Numbered from the stretch's first letter, positions 12,881 to 25,542 are shown. The stretch is DNA of 64,000 nucleotides from Acanthacorydalis orientalis (GCA_034766995.1 CM068313.1:31733325-31797324), one strand, 5' to 3'. Notes: generated by a model from the letters alone, not told the origin. A program made the numbers and translations.

Positions 12881-13228
12881 GAAATAAGCATATTAGGAAA
12901 TAATAGTAAGCCTATAGAAAATAATAAGATCAATGAAACGAAAATGTCCATTAAATATTTAAAATATCCAACTTGTTTAGTTGCATATCTTTGTCGAAAT
13001 TGGCTTATTCACAATCCTCTCTTCATACATTTCTTTTTAGGTCAAATGCTTGTTTAGTTCATTTGGCAGGGTTTGCGTCAAGTGATTTATTTCAATTTAC
13101 CAATTCAAGTTGCATTGTGTTCGTTCCGATAGGAAAATATTGTTTTATTGTATTGAAATTCTAAATTGTCAGTCGATCTCTGTACTCTTATTATTGTATA
13201 TACTACATAAATTCATACATATGTACAT

Positions 13229-13262
<34 letters not shown>

Positions 13263-13290
13263 TAAAATATATATGTTTATCTATATATAT
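13229..13290. repeat. Imperfect (TA)n cluster
   Basis: A pure tract to 13256 followed by broken TA runs. Confidence 0.9.
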
Positions 13291-13454
13291 AAGTAAATAT
13301 TTAATTGATTTTGTTTTTGAATTTTCATTATTAAAAGATAATTTTATATAAAATGTCAATATTGTTATAAATAAATTTCAATGAAATGTGCTTAGTTTTT
13401 ACACGTACAATATTAAAATTGTATTCCTACTCCTAAAAACAAAAATGTTATTTC

Positions 13455-13456
<2 letters not shown>

Positions 13457-13501
<45 letters not shown>
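13457..13501. repeat. (TA)n microsatellite
   Basis: Pure tract of about 45 bp. Confidence 0.97.
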
Positions 13502-13506
<5 letters not shown>

Positions 13507-13579
13507 CATTTAACATTTAAAAAGATGTTCCATAATACAAACAATTCGCGAAATTGAAATCTTATACAAAATATAAACT

Positions 13580-13812
13580 TTCTGTCGAAAACAACCCTCG
13601 CTATCATCTTTCAAAGCACGACACTAAAGTACAAAATCCCTGCACATTCACGAACGTCGAAGAGCACATAAAGTGAAGACACGATCACGCCATGTCGGGA
13701 GTTGAACCATGACCAAGAGGGGTCACCTGGTCTGTTCTCCTGTTCGTCTACTTGCTTTCTTTTACCATGGACAACTACAGGACCGTACTGCAGAAAGTAT
13801 TCTTTATACATT
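13580..13812. other. GC-elevated island
   Basis: Unique sequence with the TGACC/GGTCA pair, a CACCTG E-box and GTACTGCAG. A 66-codon minus-strand frame is not supported by any domain. Confidence 0.35.
13710..13725. promoter_or_regulatory. TGACC-n6-GGTCA nuclear-receptor-like inverted site
   Basis: Two inverted TGACC/GGTCA half-sites separated by six bases, followed directly by CCTGG, which makes a CACCTG E-box. The spacing is unusual for classical receptor palindromes, so function is uncertain. Confidence 0.25.
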
Positions 13813-14772
13813 ACAAATTTTATTCAAATATGGGATTTTATCAAAACTGCAATTATTTTTGAGTAAATATTTATAAATTAATTCCATAAGAAATTAAATG
13901 AACATTACAAAAATAAACATAACATCTCGTTTAAATTTCTAAAATAATAAATAAAAATTATTTAAGTTTGTTATTAAACAGTGTTTAGACAAAAATATTT
14001 TGTTTGGGGAAATACTTATCCATTATAAAAACCTTATTTTTATGTATTATTAAAGCATTCACAAAATATATCAGGTATATTTATATTGACAAACAATTAA
14101 ATATGAAGCTTGTACATTGTTGAAATCAACAAATATTCTGAACAAAGTAATAATTATAGAATTATTATTTTCTGGACTACTTTAAAATATATATCAAGCA
14201 AATACTGTACTCAAAACTATACAGTTTTACTTAATTATTTTATAGTTTTTATAAAAATTATAATAACATACATGATGTTAATTCAATACTGTGAATATAA
14301 CTAAATTTCACTTAGTTGTAATATTTAATTTTACCATATTTATCATAAGTAAAATTAAATTTACATTAAGTATGAATTAATAGCGAAAATCAGCATTTTT
14401 TTAGTTTTTTATCTTCTAGCTTATATTGTAACAAACAAAAGTTTTATTAACATTAAAAATAAATATTTAAGAAAAGAGTTCGTTCAATGAAAGTAATAAA
14501 AACTTCGATTTGATTGGCTATTAATAATCACTATCTGTTAAAATAAATGAATGTGTTTTATCAAGCTAAAATTTATTAGCGATTATTTAATATATTGAAT
14601 AAGGAAAAATAAAAAAATCAGATTAATTGAAATAAATATTATTGAGAGAACATTTGATTAGTAAAAAAAGATAACAAAAACTGTGATTATCAAATTAATA
14701 CCATTTGTTATAACATGCTAATTGAAATATCAATATTCTTTACGATACATTATTTAAGAAATAACGGTTTAC

Positions 14773-14856
<84 letters not shown>

Positions 14857-15119
14857 TGTATGTATGTATGTATGTATATGTACGAAAGATCTTTTATTGA
14901 AGAAAAATAATGAAATATTTATTTTATTTACATCTCTACTTATTGATATGCTCCTGAATGACTAAACATATCATTTTTTATAAATTTATTTCCAAATTAA
15001 TTGGAAAAAATTGAAGCTACTAAGAAGATTCTTGATTAAACCAATAAACATTTAATAAATACGGAATATTGAGTTGTAACTATTCATTTCATGTGACAGA
15101 TTCGCTTGAATAGTATTAG
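13813..15119. other. AT-rich non-coding DNA
   Basis: A featureless background except for the long array at 14.78 kb. Confidence 0.7.
14777..14879. repeat. Compound (TA)n(TGTA)n microsatellite
   Basis: About 77 bp of TA followed by about five TGTA units. Confidence 0.97.
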
Positions 15120-15560
15120 TACATGTAAATAACTTCAGCACGGTCCTGTACTGTCGGCTGGTTGGCTCAGATCGACACAGTTTCCGAGATTGAACATCGA
15201 ATGACTACCGCTTACAACACAAATTCCAACGAGTGCGTGTCTTTTACAAAAGGTGTTAGTGCCTCCTTGTCCTTTTTTGTCCTTCACTATCTCAACCCCA
15301 TACCATATACCGCATCTATACCATACTATATATACATATATACGTAACGTACCCCACTACGAAATCAGTCGGTAGAAGTAATATAGTGAGTGAGTGGTAT
15401 GTAGGTATGTACAGAGCAAGCGGTCCACAGATTAGATTTCTTTACGATTGTCGTTACACATCCGTTGTAGAGATGTAAAATTCCTGTAATGGCAGCGTGT
15501 GACGAAGATGGCCTCCATCCGTGTATTTTTTTATTAAAATGTTTACGGTGATGTTTTTCA
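15120..15560. other. GC-elevated island, candidate regulatory element
   Basis: Contains GAAGATGGCC (15504-15513) and AATGGCAGC a few bases before it, both YY1/Pho-like, plus CGGTCCTGTACTGTCGGCTGG near its left end. No convincing exon is seen. Confidence 0.4.
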
Positions 15561-15718
15561 AGATGTCGGTTGATTTTATTTGGATCTTAGGTGGTTGTAA
15601 ACTTGGATGTGTTTTTGTTTTTAGTTGATTGAATTTTTCATTAAATATTTTTTTCTATTGTGAACACTACTTGTACACATTACAGCAAATGAAACAATTT
15701 ACGTAATTTATTAACAGA

Positions 15719-15721
<3 letters not shown>

Positions 15722-15769
<48 letters not shown>
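15722..15769. repeat. (TA)n microsatellite
   Basis: Pure tract of about 48 bp, right of the 15.1-15.6 kb island. Confidence 0.97.
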
Positions 15770-15771
<2 letters not shown>

Positions 15772-16211
15772 GGTATCAAAGCGAATAGATGTAGGTTAAT
15801 ATCAGCAATTGCATTAATTTCAAAAAATATTCTATCTCATACGCATTTGTAAAATTATTTTAGATTGTTAAATAATGAAACAAAATTATAAATAAACAAG
15901 TATTCGTAATATTATGAACATTATTTGTTATTTATGAAAAATATTAATTTATAAAAATTTTAATAGTAATTAAATGTTCATTTCATATTTAATAAAACAA
16001 CAATAATAGTATAGGTTCTAAAATTGGAATTTAAAAAAAATATAAAAAATAATTACTGAATACAAAATACACATTAAAATCCAAAATATTTATCTTTTAC
16101 ATATATATATATATATAAGATGAATATTTTAGTATAATAATAAACAAACAAAATTATTCTGTTCATAGTCTTAATTTCTTAACAAGAGTCTAACATTTTT
16201 ATATTCAAATG

Positions 16212-16233
16212 AATTAAACATTTTCAAAAATGT

Positions 16234-16266
<33 letters not shown>

Positions 16267-16293
16267 CAAAAATGTTATATATATATATATATA
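16212..16293 (+). repeat. Tandem duplication of a palindrome plus (TA)n
   Basis: An 18 bp unit AACATTTTCAAAAATGTT followed by a (TA)n run occurs twice in tandem, with TA runs of about 24 and 18 bp. The unit is itself a palindrome with perfect 8 bp arms and a CA spacer. Confidence 0.8.
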
Positions 16294-16743
16294 TAATTTT
16301 GTACGGCAATATTTTTTTTGGTTCAAACTTACATTGGAAGTTTATAATAATACAGAAGTTTTCACACAATTTATAAAACAAATTTTCTCATTTTTCTTTT
16401 GCAGTAGATTCTCTCAGTAGTAACCTAAGATTAGTACTAACCTAGTAAGACCCTAATATCTATTAATAATGAATGAAAATTATATTGAATTTTAATTTAA
16501 CTATAAAAAAATTATTACATCTAAGTTCTTATTTAAAAATGAAAAATTAATAATTTTCTCTTAAATATTTTTCCACTCTAGATATACTAAAAAAAAAAAC
16601 ATTTCCTTTAAAAATCCAAAGGATTGTTTTTTTAACATTAAATATGTGATTAAAAAAATAAAGAATTGAATAAATTTGCCAGAATTAGATTATTATACTA
16701 TATGTCCAGGCTTCAGATTGTACTAAAGTTTTCTTATCTAAGT

Positions 16744-16747
<4 letters not shown>

Positions 16748-16828
<81 letters not shown>
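16748..16828. repeat. (TA)n microsatellite
   Basis: Pure tract of about 81 bp, among the longest uninterrupted ones. Confidence 0.97.
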
Positions 16829-16830
<2 letters not shown>

Positions 16831-16949
16831 GACAATGTTTACATCATAGAATTCTTAATTAAAATGCAAATAAAATTTAGTTGTGTTCTAATGAATTTGT
16901 GCAGGGATCTTTATTAAATAAACACATTCATACATTTCAATGCATGTGC

Positions 16950-16951
<2 letters not shown>

Positions 16952-16991
<40 letters not shown>
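16952..16991. repeat. (TA)n microsatellite
   Basis: About 40 bp, preceded by GTGCGTG; left flank of the 17.0 kb island. Confidence 0.97.
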
Positions 16992-16995
<4 letters not shown>

Positions 16996-16999
16996 GATT

Positions 17000-17480
17000 T
17001 TAATTACGTCACGTTATTCAAGACTAGTAACATACACAAAGCATGTCTGCAAGGTAGTTAAACAATGTGACATCATACCACGACATTACCACGTAACTTG
17101 TTATGCAAACACCTTGGGTGATGTTTACGTGGCCGGTAATCGTATATCATGAAAATGTCACAAGATGGCGACACTATGAACTGTGGATAAGTGGAGATAA
17201 TCTATGGTTCTGGTGGGTTCCCATTGTTTCGGCGCAATGTCGCCCAAACAGTCATCCAAGCAAGCTAGAGAGTAAGTAAGCAGCCGAGCAGGCAGCCAGG
17301 CGGACAGACGACCGTCCACCCAGCCGATATCCCATTCCGCTACCGATGAGACCACCCAAAAAGCAGCTATATCCATACTATAGCAGCAACGACTACACAC
17401 TAATTTGTTTAGCGTGACATAAATCAACTCACACGGTACACTGCCTTCTAATATTTACATTGTCATGCGAAGAAACGATG
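17000..17480. other. GC-elevated island with the GC peak of the window
   Basis: Holds CAAGATGGCGAC (17161-17172), the closest YY1/Pho-type match in the window, and a run at 17281-17320 in which 29 of 40 bases are G or C, with CAGCC, GCAGG and GGCGG words. An 89-codon minus-strand frame spans the second half but is low-complexity (repeated W, A, L and S) and unsupported. Confidence 0.4.
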
Positions 17481-17824
17481 TACATTTTTCATCAGCTATT
17501 TCGATTTTTCATACAGGGAAATTAATTAATTGCTTCCCGCTGTGTTCATGTAGGATATTTTGAGTTATTTACTGATGTGAATACCCAAAGACTACGTATA
17601 TCAAATATTTGTTCTACGGTAATTGATTCTATCAAGAATATAAATGTTATAGTATCATATCTAGATTTCATACTAGACCTTTAATATTTTATAATGAAAT
17701 ATTTAGATGATGTGTCCCAAATTCGTAATGAAAAATATACTTAGAAATTTTGATGTATACAGAGATTAATACGCTTATACAGACAGAGAGTAATTACTGT
17801 TATACCATAGTTAATTCGTTAGAT

Positions 17825-17852
17825 ATTATTTTTTTTAAAAAAAAAAATAATA
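17825..17852. repeat. T-run/A-run palindrome
   Basis: ATTATT and a run of T are followed directly by a run of A and AATAAT, a near-perfect palindrome. Similar T-run/A-run junctions occur near 6750, 12700 and 31140. Confidence 0.5.
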
Positions 17853-19271
17853 CATTGTGTGGAATAATACAGAAAGTATATTAATAACAACCAAGAATTT
17901 CGTTTGAAAGAATTTAAGTTTATATCAAAACAATTGATTCAAGAAACATTGATATTTACAAATTATCAATGTAATTATGACCTATCTTTGTACATTCAGT
18001 CCAGAATTTGTTTTATATCATCCGGCGCAAACACGCTTAAAAAAATATATCCTGTACTAAATATACATTCATCTTATTTATTCCATTTTTTTTATTCTTT
18101 CTTCATTATCTAATATGCACCATGTACATTCTAATACTTTTTATACGTGCGTATCAGTTACATTTTAAAACTGAACTCTATTTGTATTAAATTTTTCAAA
18201 TTTACAACAAAAAGTTGAAAGCACTATATGATATTTTTATAAAAGCAGTAACTAGACTTAAAATTTAAGAAAAACATTTTAATTATTGAGTATATTTATT
18301 TATGTACTTCTTTTTTATTCTTTATAGTATCTTCTATACAAACGTTACTTTTATTCAGTAAATAAAAGATTGTTAGAATATTGATTTTGTATAGTAGATA
18401 ATTTGCCTCAAATACCTTTTCATTAGGAAATTATTATATTAATATTATTAATGAACGATTATAAAAACTAAATATACACCCTCAAATGAACCTCGCACCT
18501 CGCAAATTGAATAAAATTTTGAAAGGGGAGAATCTAATAGAAATGCTTACTGTAGTGTAAGTATTATATTTAATATATTCAATTGCGTGTTATATTATAA
18601 TGATTATTAAATATGTAACGACAGTATTTCATTATTGCAGATTAATTTAATATCACAACATTTAAAATTATTTCAATTTTTTATAAGATTATTTATGTAT
18701 GTACTAACTTTATATAAATGATATATCACAAAAATGTGATCTATTAATATATATTACTTTAATAAAATGATTCATTAATAAGTTGTTGCATGTTCTAAAT
18801 TAATTATCACAGCAAATTAAACTTGCAAATGTCTCCTATATGTCAACGTCAAAACGAAATCTCTTTCTTTACAAACTACTAAGACTTGTATTTAATATTT
18901 AAAAAATGTTAGATAATACACAAATAATAATCTACACAAACTTCCTTAAAAATATTTTTGGAAGATCTTGTAACTTTAAGCATTTAAACTTTATTTATCA
19001 TGAATTATTTTTTTTACTATTATGTGTAAATAAAAGTGCAAATATTAACCACTGTTTTATACACAATATATATTTATATACTTTTATTTTCATAAATAAG
19101 GTTTTATTTTCATAATGGTATATTCATATTTTTTTTAAAAAATATACTACACTAAAAGCAATTAATTAAATCCTCTAAATAAATTGATTTTAATTAAGTA
19201 AACTTCAACATATTTTTTTAATTTTGTTATGTTGTTATCCAAATCGCTCAACTTTTCAAAGTATTTTTAAA

Positions 19272-19277
<6 letters not shown>

Positions 19278-19312
<35 letters not shown>
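19278..19312. repeat. (TA)n microsatellite
   Basis: Pure tract of about 35 bp. Confidence 0.95.
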
Positions 19313-19317
<5 letters not shown>

Positions 19318-19390
19318 TATTAATTAAGAGGTACATTATTTTATATAATTTTCCGATTTAGAATAATAAGTAATTAAATTAGTAGAAATC

Positions 19391-19436
19391 TATCTCTCTC
19401 TCTCTCTCTGTATATATATATATATATATATATATA
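19391..19436. repeat. Compound (CT)n(TA)n microsatellite
   Basis: About nine CT units followed by about 13 TA units. Confidence 0.96.
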
Positions 19437-19773
19437 CAAAAAGATATATTACGTAAAGCCTTATAACGCCAATTACGAACAGTTTGTGTAATTTAATTTG
19501 GTAATAATAAGCTCACTAAATTTTAAATTAAATATATTAAAATGAATCTAGAAATCTAATTATTTTCTTTATTTTATGTTTCATTGTATTAATATTTTTA
19601 ATTGCAGTTATTACAGTTATATTAAAAAAATATAGGTTTGATCAAAAAAAAGAAATACAAAACGTTGCACACATTACGTACTACCGTTAAATTAAATTAT
19701 TGAATAACACGTTAACAGTTGAAACACAATTGAAAGATGTGTTAAATTTTGTTATTAAAACGTATTTATCAAA

Positions 19774-19833
19774 AATGATTTTTAATTTTAAAATCATTTC
19801 ATTTTAAAATCATTTAATTTTAAATCATTTTTC
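19774..19833 (+). repeat. Tandem and inverted ATTTTAAAATCATTT repeat
   Basis: Three imperfect copies of a 15-17 bp unit, ATTTTAAAATCATTT. The first copy also pairs with an upstream AAAATGATTTT to make an inverted repeat. Confidence 0.6.
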
Positions 19834-20269
19834 AATAATATTAAATAGCAAAATGTTTATAAAATAAAAATAATCTACATAATAAATGAGTTTTAATTAT
19901 TTTACAACATAACAAATGTTACATTTCGCAATAATATTTTTTGGGTAAATATATATTTTCCTAACAAAAACAAAAAAACATTTACTATGTAGATTGGATT
20001 CAGGTTTAAAATATATTGTCCTAATATATAAGCGATTGTCAAATAGACTAAATAGAAAAATAAATATTTCATTTTTTGATTTTTATCAATACTATGTATA
20101 TATACATATATAATATATATAAAAAACGATTGTCTTTACAGTATTCTCTAAGTATCTTGAATACAAACAAGTAAATAAAAATTAAATAATTCCGCAATAT
20201 AGTTATGGAATAGTGACTAAATTTAGTTTCACAAATGTTTCTCTTGACCACAGATTATAAAAGAAAATT

Positions 20270-21085
20270 TAGCCGGAAATGCTTTACGTATGATGGAACC
20301 GCTACTGAAATGTACATAGAAAAGGGCCGCAAATGATCGATAATCAATTTACAAATTTTTCTGCAAAGAAAAGTTTTTAAGAAAAATTTTTTAGAATTTT
20401 GTGACACTAACGAAATATTAATTTCTGATAATTGTATAAAACTTTGTTAATTTCATTAATTTGGAATAAATCGAAATTAAAAACATTCAAATTGATAAAT
20501 TTTATTGCAAAATAGTCATTTAATTTATTATAAGAATTCTAAACAATATATTTTCAATGCAAATAAGACAAATAAAAAAAACTAATTGAATAAAAGTAAT
20601 TGAAAAAATAATAGCAGATACCGCCAATTGAAGAGATTTTTAATTTTAATAATAAAAATATGGCCGCATTTATGTTTTAATAGAAGGAGACGAGTATAAA
20701 ATCTCTGTATATTTATTACTTTTTAATGTGATATAGAAAAAAATCAGAGTGTGGTTATGAAATATAATTTACGATAAAAAAACTATATAATGTGCAATAA
20801 AAAATGTAATCGCTTATATCGTACGTAAAAAACTGATCATGTGAATGAAATTTCGTCTTTTCTTAGACCGGATCATCATATATTATAGCTTCTTTGCGTC
20901 ACGTTTCCGTCTCATGATATTACAGGTAACTGCGACATTCACGGGGGAAATACAACAACGAACGGGATAACTTTAGCCATATCCAACTCCTCTAACGCGA
21001 CATCCCGTCCATTCCTGTCTTCTCCGCTTACTCTGCACCATATCTACGAACCACTTATACCGACAACTAAGGCCACACAAAACAT
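20270..21085. other. Two small islands in AT-rich sequence
   Basis: A patch at 20270-20345 contains GGGCCGC. A larger one at 20850-21085 contains GCGTCACG, CACGGGGGAAAT, AACGCGACATCCCG and the splice-donor-like CAGGTAACT. Between them the sequence is AT-rich without features. Confidence 0.3.
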
Positions 21086-22369
21086 GTATGTTTACATTTT
21101 ATGCATATAGAAATGTTAAATGGCTCAATATGGAAATCACAAGGTGTATGTAGTGTCTGTAGCTTTAATACCAATATAGGAAAATAAGATTCTTTCATAG
21201 TGATAATTTTAAAATTACATATTTATTTCTATTGCGATAAAGTTTGTAAAGTAAATATATGATTATATTAATTGAAAAATAAAAATAATAACGATATCAT
21301 ATTCAACAAGAAATGAAAACATAAAAACTGTTCTAGTTGCATAACTAATTTGCATATGGTATTAAATATACGATTTTGACGATAAAAAGTTTTAATTCAT
21401 AAAGTATTATGTTAATATTTTATTTGATTTTAAAAATATATAAGAATATTTTAAATTAACTTTTAAGAAACACAGACACTATTTCTATAACGGAATACAT
21501 GACTGAAAAAAATATACAATGATATTAATTTGTATATATCTATCAGATTAAAGATACATCTCATTTTACAAAATTTATTAACTTTGTAATTAAAAACGTC
21601 ATTTACTTTTTGCCAAATTTGATTATTAGTAACTAGTTCTATCACATTAATATAATACGTACATCAAATTAGAAAAAGACGCTGAAGAAAGAAGAATTAT
21701 TTAAGAAGTAGCTATTTAAATAAAAAATAATTAAATATATGTGCTCCTGTACTTGATTTTTTAAATGTTCTAGGCGATTTAAGACGAATTAATTATTTGA
21801 TGTATAAAATTTTATAATGAAAATAAAATTATTAAAAAAGTTTACGTATTAATTACATAAGTAAATATGTAATAAATGCAAATAAATTATTCAATTTAGA
21901 ATATTATAAAAAGAACTTTAAAAAAATTGATAATAATTATGTATGTAAGATGAATATTTTTAAAAAATATATTTTATTATTTTTTGGATGTGAAAAGGAA
22001 CTTAAAAAAGTATAATTAATAACATTTTAAAAAGAATGTACTTTTAATATGTAATGTAAATTTATCCAAATAAAAAAAATGTTTGTATATTCTCACAATT
22101 ATCGTATTACAGTTTCAAATAATTCATCTGTGATTTCTTTTTTAAATTTGGAGATTTTTTAAAATATGCATGAAAATAATATTAAATAATTATCATATTT
22201 AAAAATCACTATTTTTTAAATTTCAAACAATTTATAAAAGCATGCATTTGCATTAAAAAATAAATACGATAAATATTATCGTTTTAATTTTTTGTGCAAG
22301 AAAATATTCTCCTCAATTTTTCAATAATTTAAACTATGAAAACGTTGTTATTAATCTTTCGATGCATAT
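21086..22369. other. AT-rich non-coding DNA
   Basis: I see nothing beyond homopolymer runs; the 60-codon minus-strand frame at 21463 has no support. Confidence 0.7.
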
Positions 22370-22680
22370 TTTATTCACTAATTTGTTTAAAATTGCCTGT
22401 CACAGCAAAACGAAAGTCATCTGCTATGTGTATAAAGGAAACACGTGCAATAAATTGCAGTTGTGACCACTGTTTGTTTTCTGTGTGAATGCAACCTATG
22501 CTAGTTGGAAAAATCAATTTTCCAACATATTGCACAATTTCTCACGAGCTGTGCCGTGCGCTACGACACCGTTTTTCCATCAGAAATATAATGTATAAAT
22601 AACGATGAGAACAGAACATTGAAACAGCAACAGTTCAGAAAACAGACTAGGATTTTTTAATGTATTGAACGGTTATGTTT
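22370..22680. other. GC-elevated island
   Basis: Contains a CACGTG E-box (22443-22448), a Runx-like GTGACCACTG, the 9 bp stem-loop at 22504, and TATAAATA near 22594 followed by mixed sequence. A promoter is possible but no start element is clear. Confidence 0.35.
22504..22526. repeat. Perfect 9 bp stem-loop in a GC island
   Basis: GTTGGAAAA and TTTTCCAAC are separated by five bases, inside the 22.4 kb island. Because it lies in unique, mixed-composition sequence it is less likely to be chance than the AT-only palindromes. Confidence 0.6.
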
Positions 22681-23715
22681 TTCGTCAAGGAATATTATTT
22701 AAATATTCATATAATTGTAAATGGAAGTATTTGTACTCGTACAAAAATCACGAATCTAAATTTATTGTTGTTTCAGTTTTAAACTATACCATATGAGATT
22801 GAATATTTTAAATAATAAATAGATTAAAAAATATGTAAATCGTCAATGATTAAAAATATTTATGATAATTTCAAATTGATTGTGATAATTTCAAATTTGA
22901 TTTACAATTCCAGAAAAACATCCAAAAAATATTTCAATTCATTGTTTATAACTTTTTGGCGTTGTTTTACTCATTAAATATAGTAAAAATTAAAATAATA
23001 CGCTTTTTATATACGTTTTGCATGACATTATAAACAGAATAATATATATATATATTTATATATATTACATTTGGGTAGGTGGTTGTGTATATGTGTGTTA
23101 TTTAAAATACGCCATTGTTTTATAATGATTGAAACACTAAATTTATTTTCTTATAAGACTCATTTATGAAAGAAAATATTAATATATAAAATATAAAAAA
23201 AAAATAAAGAATATAAAATATTTGATGTTTAGAATTCATATATTCAAAGACCATAGTGAACATGACTCCAAAAAATTGATTTTATGCACAGAAAATAATT
23301 TTCTTCCAAGTGAGTAGAATTACAAATATATTTATAGTTTTTATAATACTGTACATGTAGAAAATCTTATTTTTTAATGTTTAAACAGATACTTACATTT
23401 TAATTCAAATGAAAAATATTAATAAAACAGCTATGATTTATAGACTATGAAATTATATTAACTTATATAAATACAAATTAAAATCTTTGGTAGTTTGTGA
23501 ATAGGATGAGATTTAAGAAAAAGTTTTTGTATTTTATAAAAATTGTAAAAAATTTTATACAAAACTATTAACATGCCAATTCAAATAAATGATATTAATG
23601 TAGGTATAAAAATAGATGTTACAGTTATATTTTACAGTTATTCTCTTGAATCAGTTCATTTATTAATAAGTTATTAAGATCATAGTGTAATTTTATCCAA
23701 TATAGCATTTTATTC

Positions 23716-23771
<56 letters not shown>

Positions 23772-23969
23772 ACATGTATGCGCGCTACTATTTACTAATA
23801 ATAAAATTATTAAAATATTATAATCAAACGCTTTATCTACAAATAAAAATTTTTAAACATATCCCAAATTTTCAAATTAGGTACTCTGATATTTCTTTTA
23901 ATATTTTATCAATTCAGATATTTATGTTAAATTAGATACTCGTATAATTCAATTTAAACCTTATCAAGT
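22681..23969. other. AT-rich non-coding DNA
   Basis: Only a short TA run near 23042 and the array at 23.72 kb. Confidence 0.7.
23719..23765. repeat. (TA)n microsatellite
   Basis: Pure tract of about 47 bp. Confidence 0.97.
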
Positions 23970-24130
23970 TTCACAATTCGAGGTAAGCGTTATAGCATAT
24001 AGAGAATAGAGATAGAGACCGATTTGATGCCCCAAATAGGAATAGGAATTGGAGATCGTACACACATATATGTAGATTACGAAAGCTTTCTATCGCAATG
24101 GTATGTTTTCAAACATACCACTTTTTTTAA
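23970..24130. other. Small island with clustered palindromes
   Basis: Includes TTCGAGGTAAGC, which resembles a 5' splice site, short ATAGAGA/AATAGGA direct repeats, and the palindromes at 24081-24120. A non-coding exon ending near 23983 is conceivable but unsupported by a partner. Confidence 0.3.
24081..24120. repeat. Clustered palindromes
   Basis: GAAAGCTTTC (24081-24090) is a perfect 10 bp palindrome. Nine bases later TGGTATGTTT (24099-24108) and AAACATACCA (24111-24120) form a perfect 10 bp stem with a 2 nt centre. Tightly spaced palindromes could be cruciform-prone or bind dimeric factors. Confidence 0.6.
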
Positions 24131-24145
24131 GCAAACTTAGAAGCG

Positions 24146-24201
24146 TATATATATATATATATAATATTATATCTTATATATTATATATATATATATATAT
24201 A
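24146..24201. repeat. Broken (TA)n cluster
   Basis: Two TA runs separated by AATATTATATCTTATATATT. Confidence 0.92.
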
Positions 24202-25189
24202 TTCACATAGATGTATATAGTTATATCTGAAAATATATTACCAAAAATCACACTTTATATTTTTAAAAGAAACTATTATTTATTATAAATATTAGAATAA
24301 CGAAACAGTAATCTAGAAAATATACTCAAAATATTTGTAAAATTGAAAATTATAAAATTTATTTTGACAGCTAAAAATATTAACTTAAACCTACTTATTT
24401 TTAAATCATTCTTTGTCACATAATAAAAATACATATTACTATAAAAATGAAAATTAATATTTGAAGTATTATACAATCTCTATTTTTTTCTTTAAACTAA
24501 AATAAAAACATACAGACGCCAAAAATGTTATTGTAATTAGTGCGAAGGAATGAATAATAAAAATATATTCATTTATATTAAAGTCAGTGAAAAAAGTGAT
24601 ACAAATGAAGTAAAATTATAATTTGCAAGTCTTAGAGCTTTAATGAAAAGATATGGAGTAAACAACTAAATGATAACCATCTCAATTATATTACAGACTT
24701 AATTAGTACTTCATTTATTCGTGACAAAAAAAAACATAATACAAATATTTAAATAATAATAAAGTTAATATTTAAAATAAAGTTATTCCATAAAAATAAT
24801 AAATGGTAAAGTTTCTTAAAAGTACCAACATTTAAATAATTTAATTTCTCAAATAAAAACTCATATCATAATAAAATAAATGTATTTAATTTAATTATTT
24901 TTTAAATGTTGAAAAGTATTTCAAAACGAAGCTGACTAAAAAAGTGCCCTTAATTAAAATCAAAATTTTAAATGAAAATATTTGAAATAATTCCTTTAAT
25001 TTTACATGTATTTTTGACATCGGCATTTAATATTGACATACATTCATTATCTCAATAAAGTAAATATGTATGTAATACACGTACAAATTTGTTTCAACAA
25101 ATAAAATACAGTTATGTAAAACACTGAAATGTGTACCCGATTATTAAAAACGATATTATTTAACACGGAAATGAATATAAATAGGCAAT
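24202..25189. other. AT-rich non-coding DNA
   Basis: No repeat or supported frame seen. Confidence 0.7.
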
Positions 25190-25495
25190 ATAAACATTTT
25201 CTAAAGGCATCCGTACAAAAATAATTCCTTTATTCGTTATGTACGTTCTGTTTGACGGGAATCTCATATTAATGAAGACACAGTGAATGACATAGTCTTC
25301 GAGTAGAAGAATTTCAGTCAAGAAAACGTTTGCTTTCCGACTGCTTTCTATACTGGAAGAACAGACTTTGAAATCACCGTTAATGGGGATTACCCACGGA
25401 GAAACTCTTAGAGTTCGTTCTAATTTATATTTGAGCGAATCATTGATGAGCGTGTCTGAGTCAAGACGCAGCGGCGGAGTTTATCTTAATGAATA
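25190..25495. other. GC-elevated island, candidate regulatory element
   Basis: Contains the GGGATTACCC site, CGCAGCGGCGGAG near the right end and several homeodomain-like ATTAAT/TTAATG words. Immediately followed by a (TA)n array. Confidence 0.35.
25386..25395. promoter_or_regulatory. GGGATTACCC site
   Basis: A 10 bp near-palindrome in the 25.2-25.5 kb island. It fits a Rel-type GGGRNWYYCC pattern and also contains GGATTA, the Bicoid/Otd-type homeodomain core. Confidence 0.25.
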
Positions 25496-25505
25496 ATAAT
25501 ATTTT

Positions 25506-25508
<3 letters not shown>

Positions 25509-25542
<34 letters not shown>

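Larger units (their letters stand above)
11901..13579. other. AT-rich non-coding DNA
   Basis: Microsatellites at 12.26, 12.84, 13.23 and 13.46 kb. Frames at 12746 and 12973 run through or overlap the (TA)n tract. No gene is supported. Confidence 0.7.
15561..16999. other. AT-rich, microsatellite-dense DNA
   Basis: Five (TA)n tracts, including the duplicated palindrome at 16.2 kb, and no coding signal. Confidence 0.7.
17481..20269. other. AT-rich non-coding DNA
   Basis: Small frames at 17904 and 18906 have compositional residue usage only. Contains a T/A palindrome at 17.8 kb, a TCACA-AAAA-TGTGA stem near 18726 and the repeat at 19.77 kb. Confidence 0.7.

Noticed and set aside
17277..17340. 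Possible coding exon in the GC-rich run
   Set aside because: The minus-strand frame is Trp/Ala/Leu low-complexity without splice sites. Structure fits a non-coding island better.
23978..23992. Donor-like GAG|GTAAGC as a non-coding exon end
   Set aside because: No matching acceptor or transcript evidence. Single donor-like words are expected by chance several times in 64 kb.
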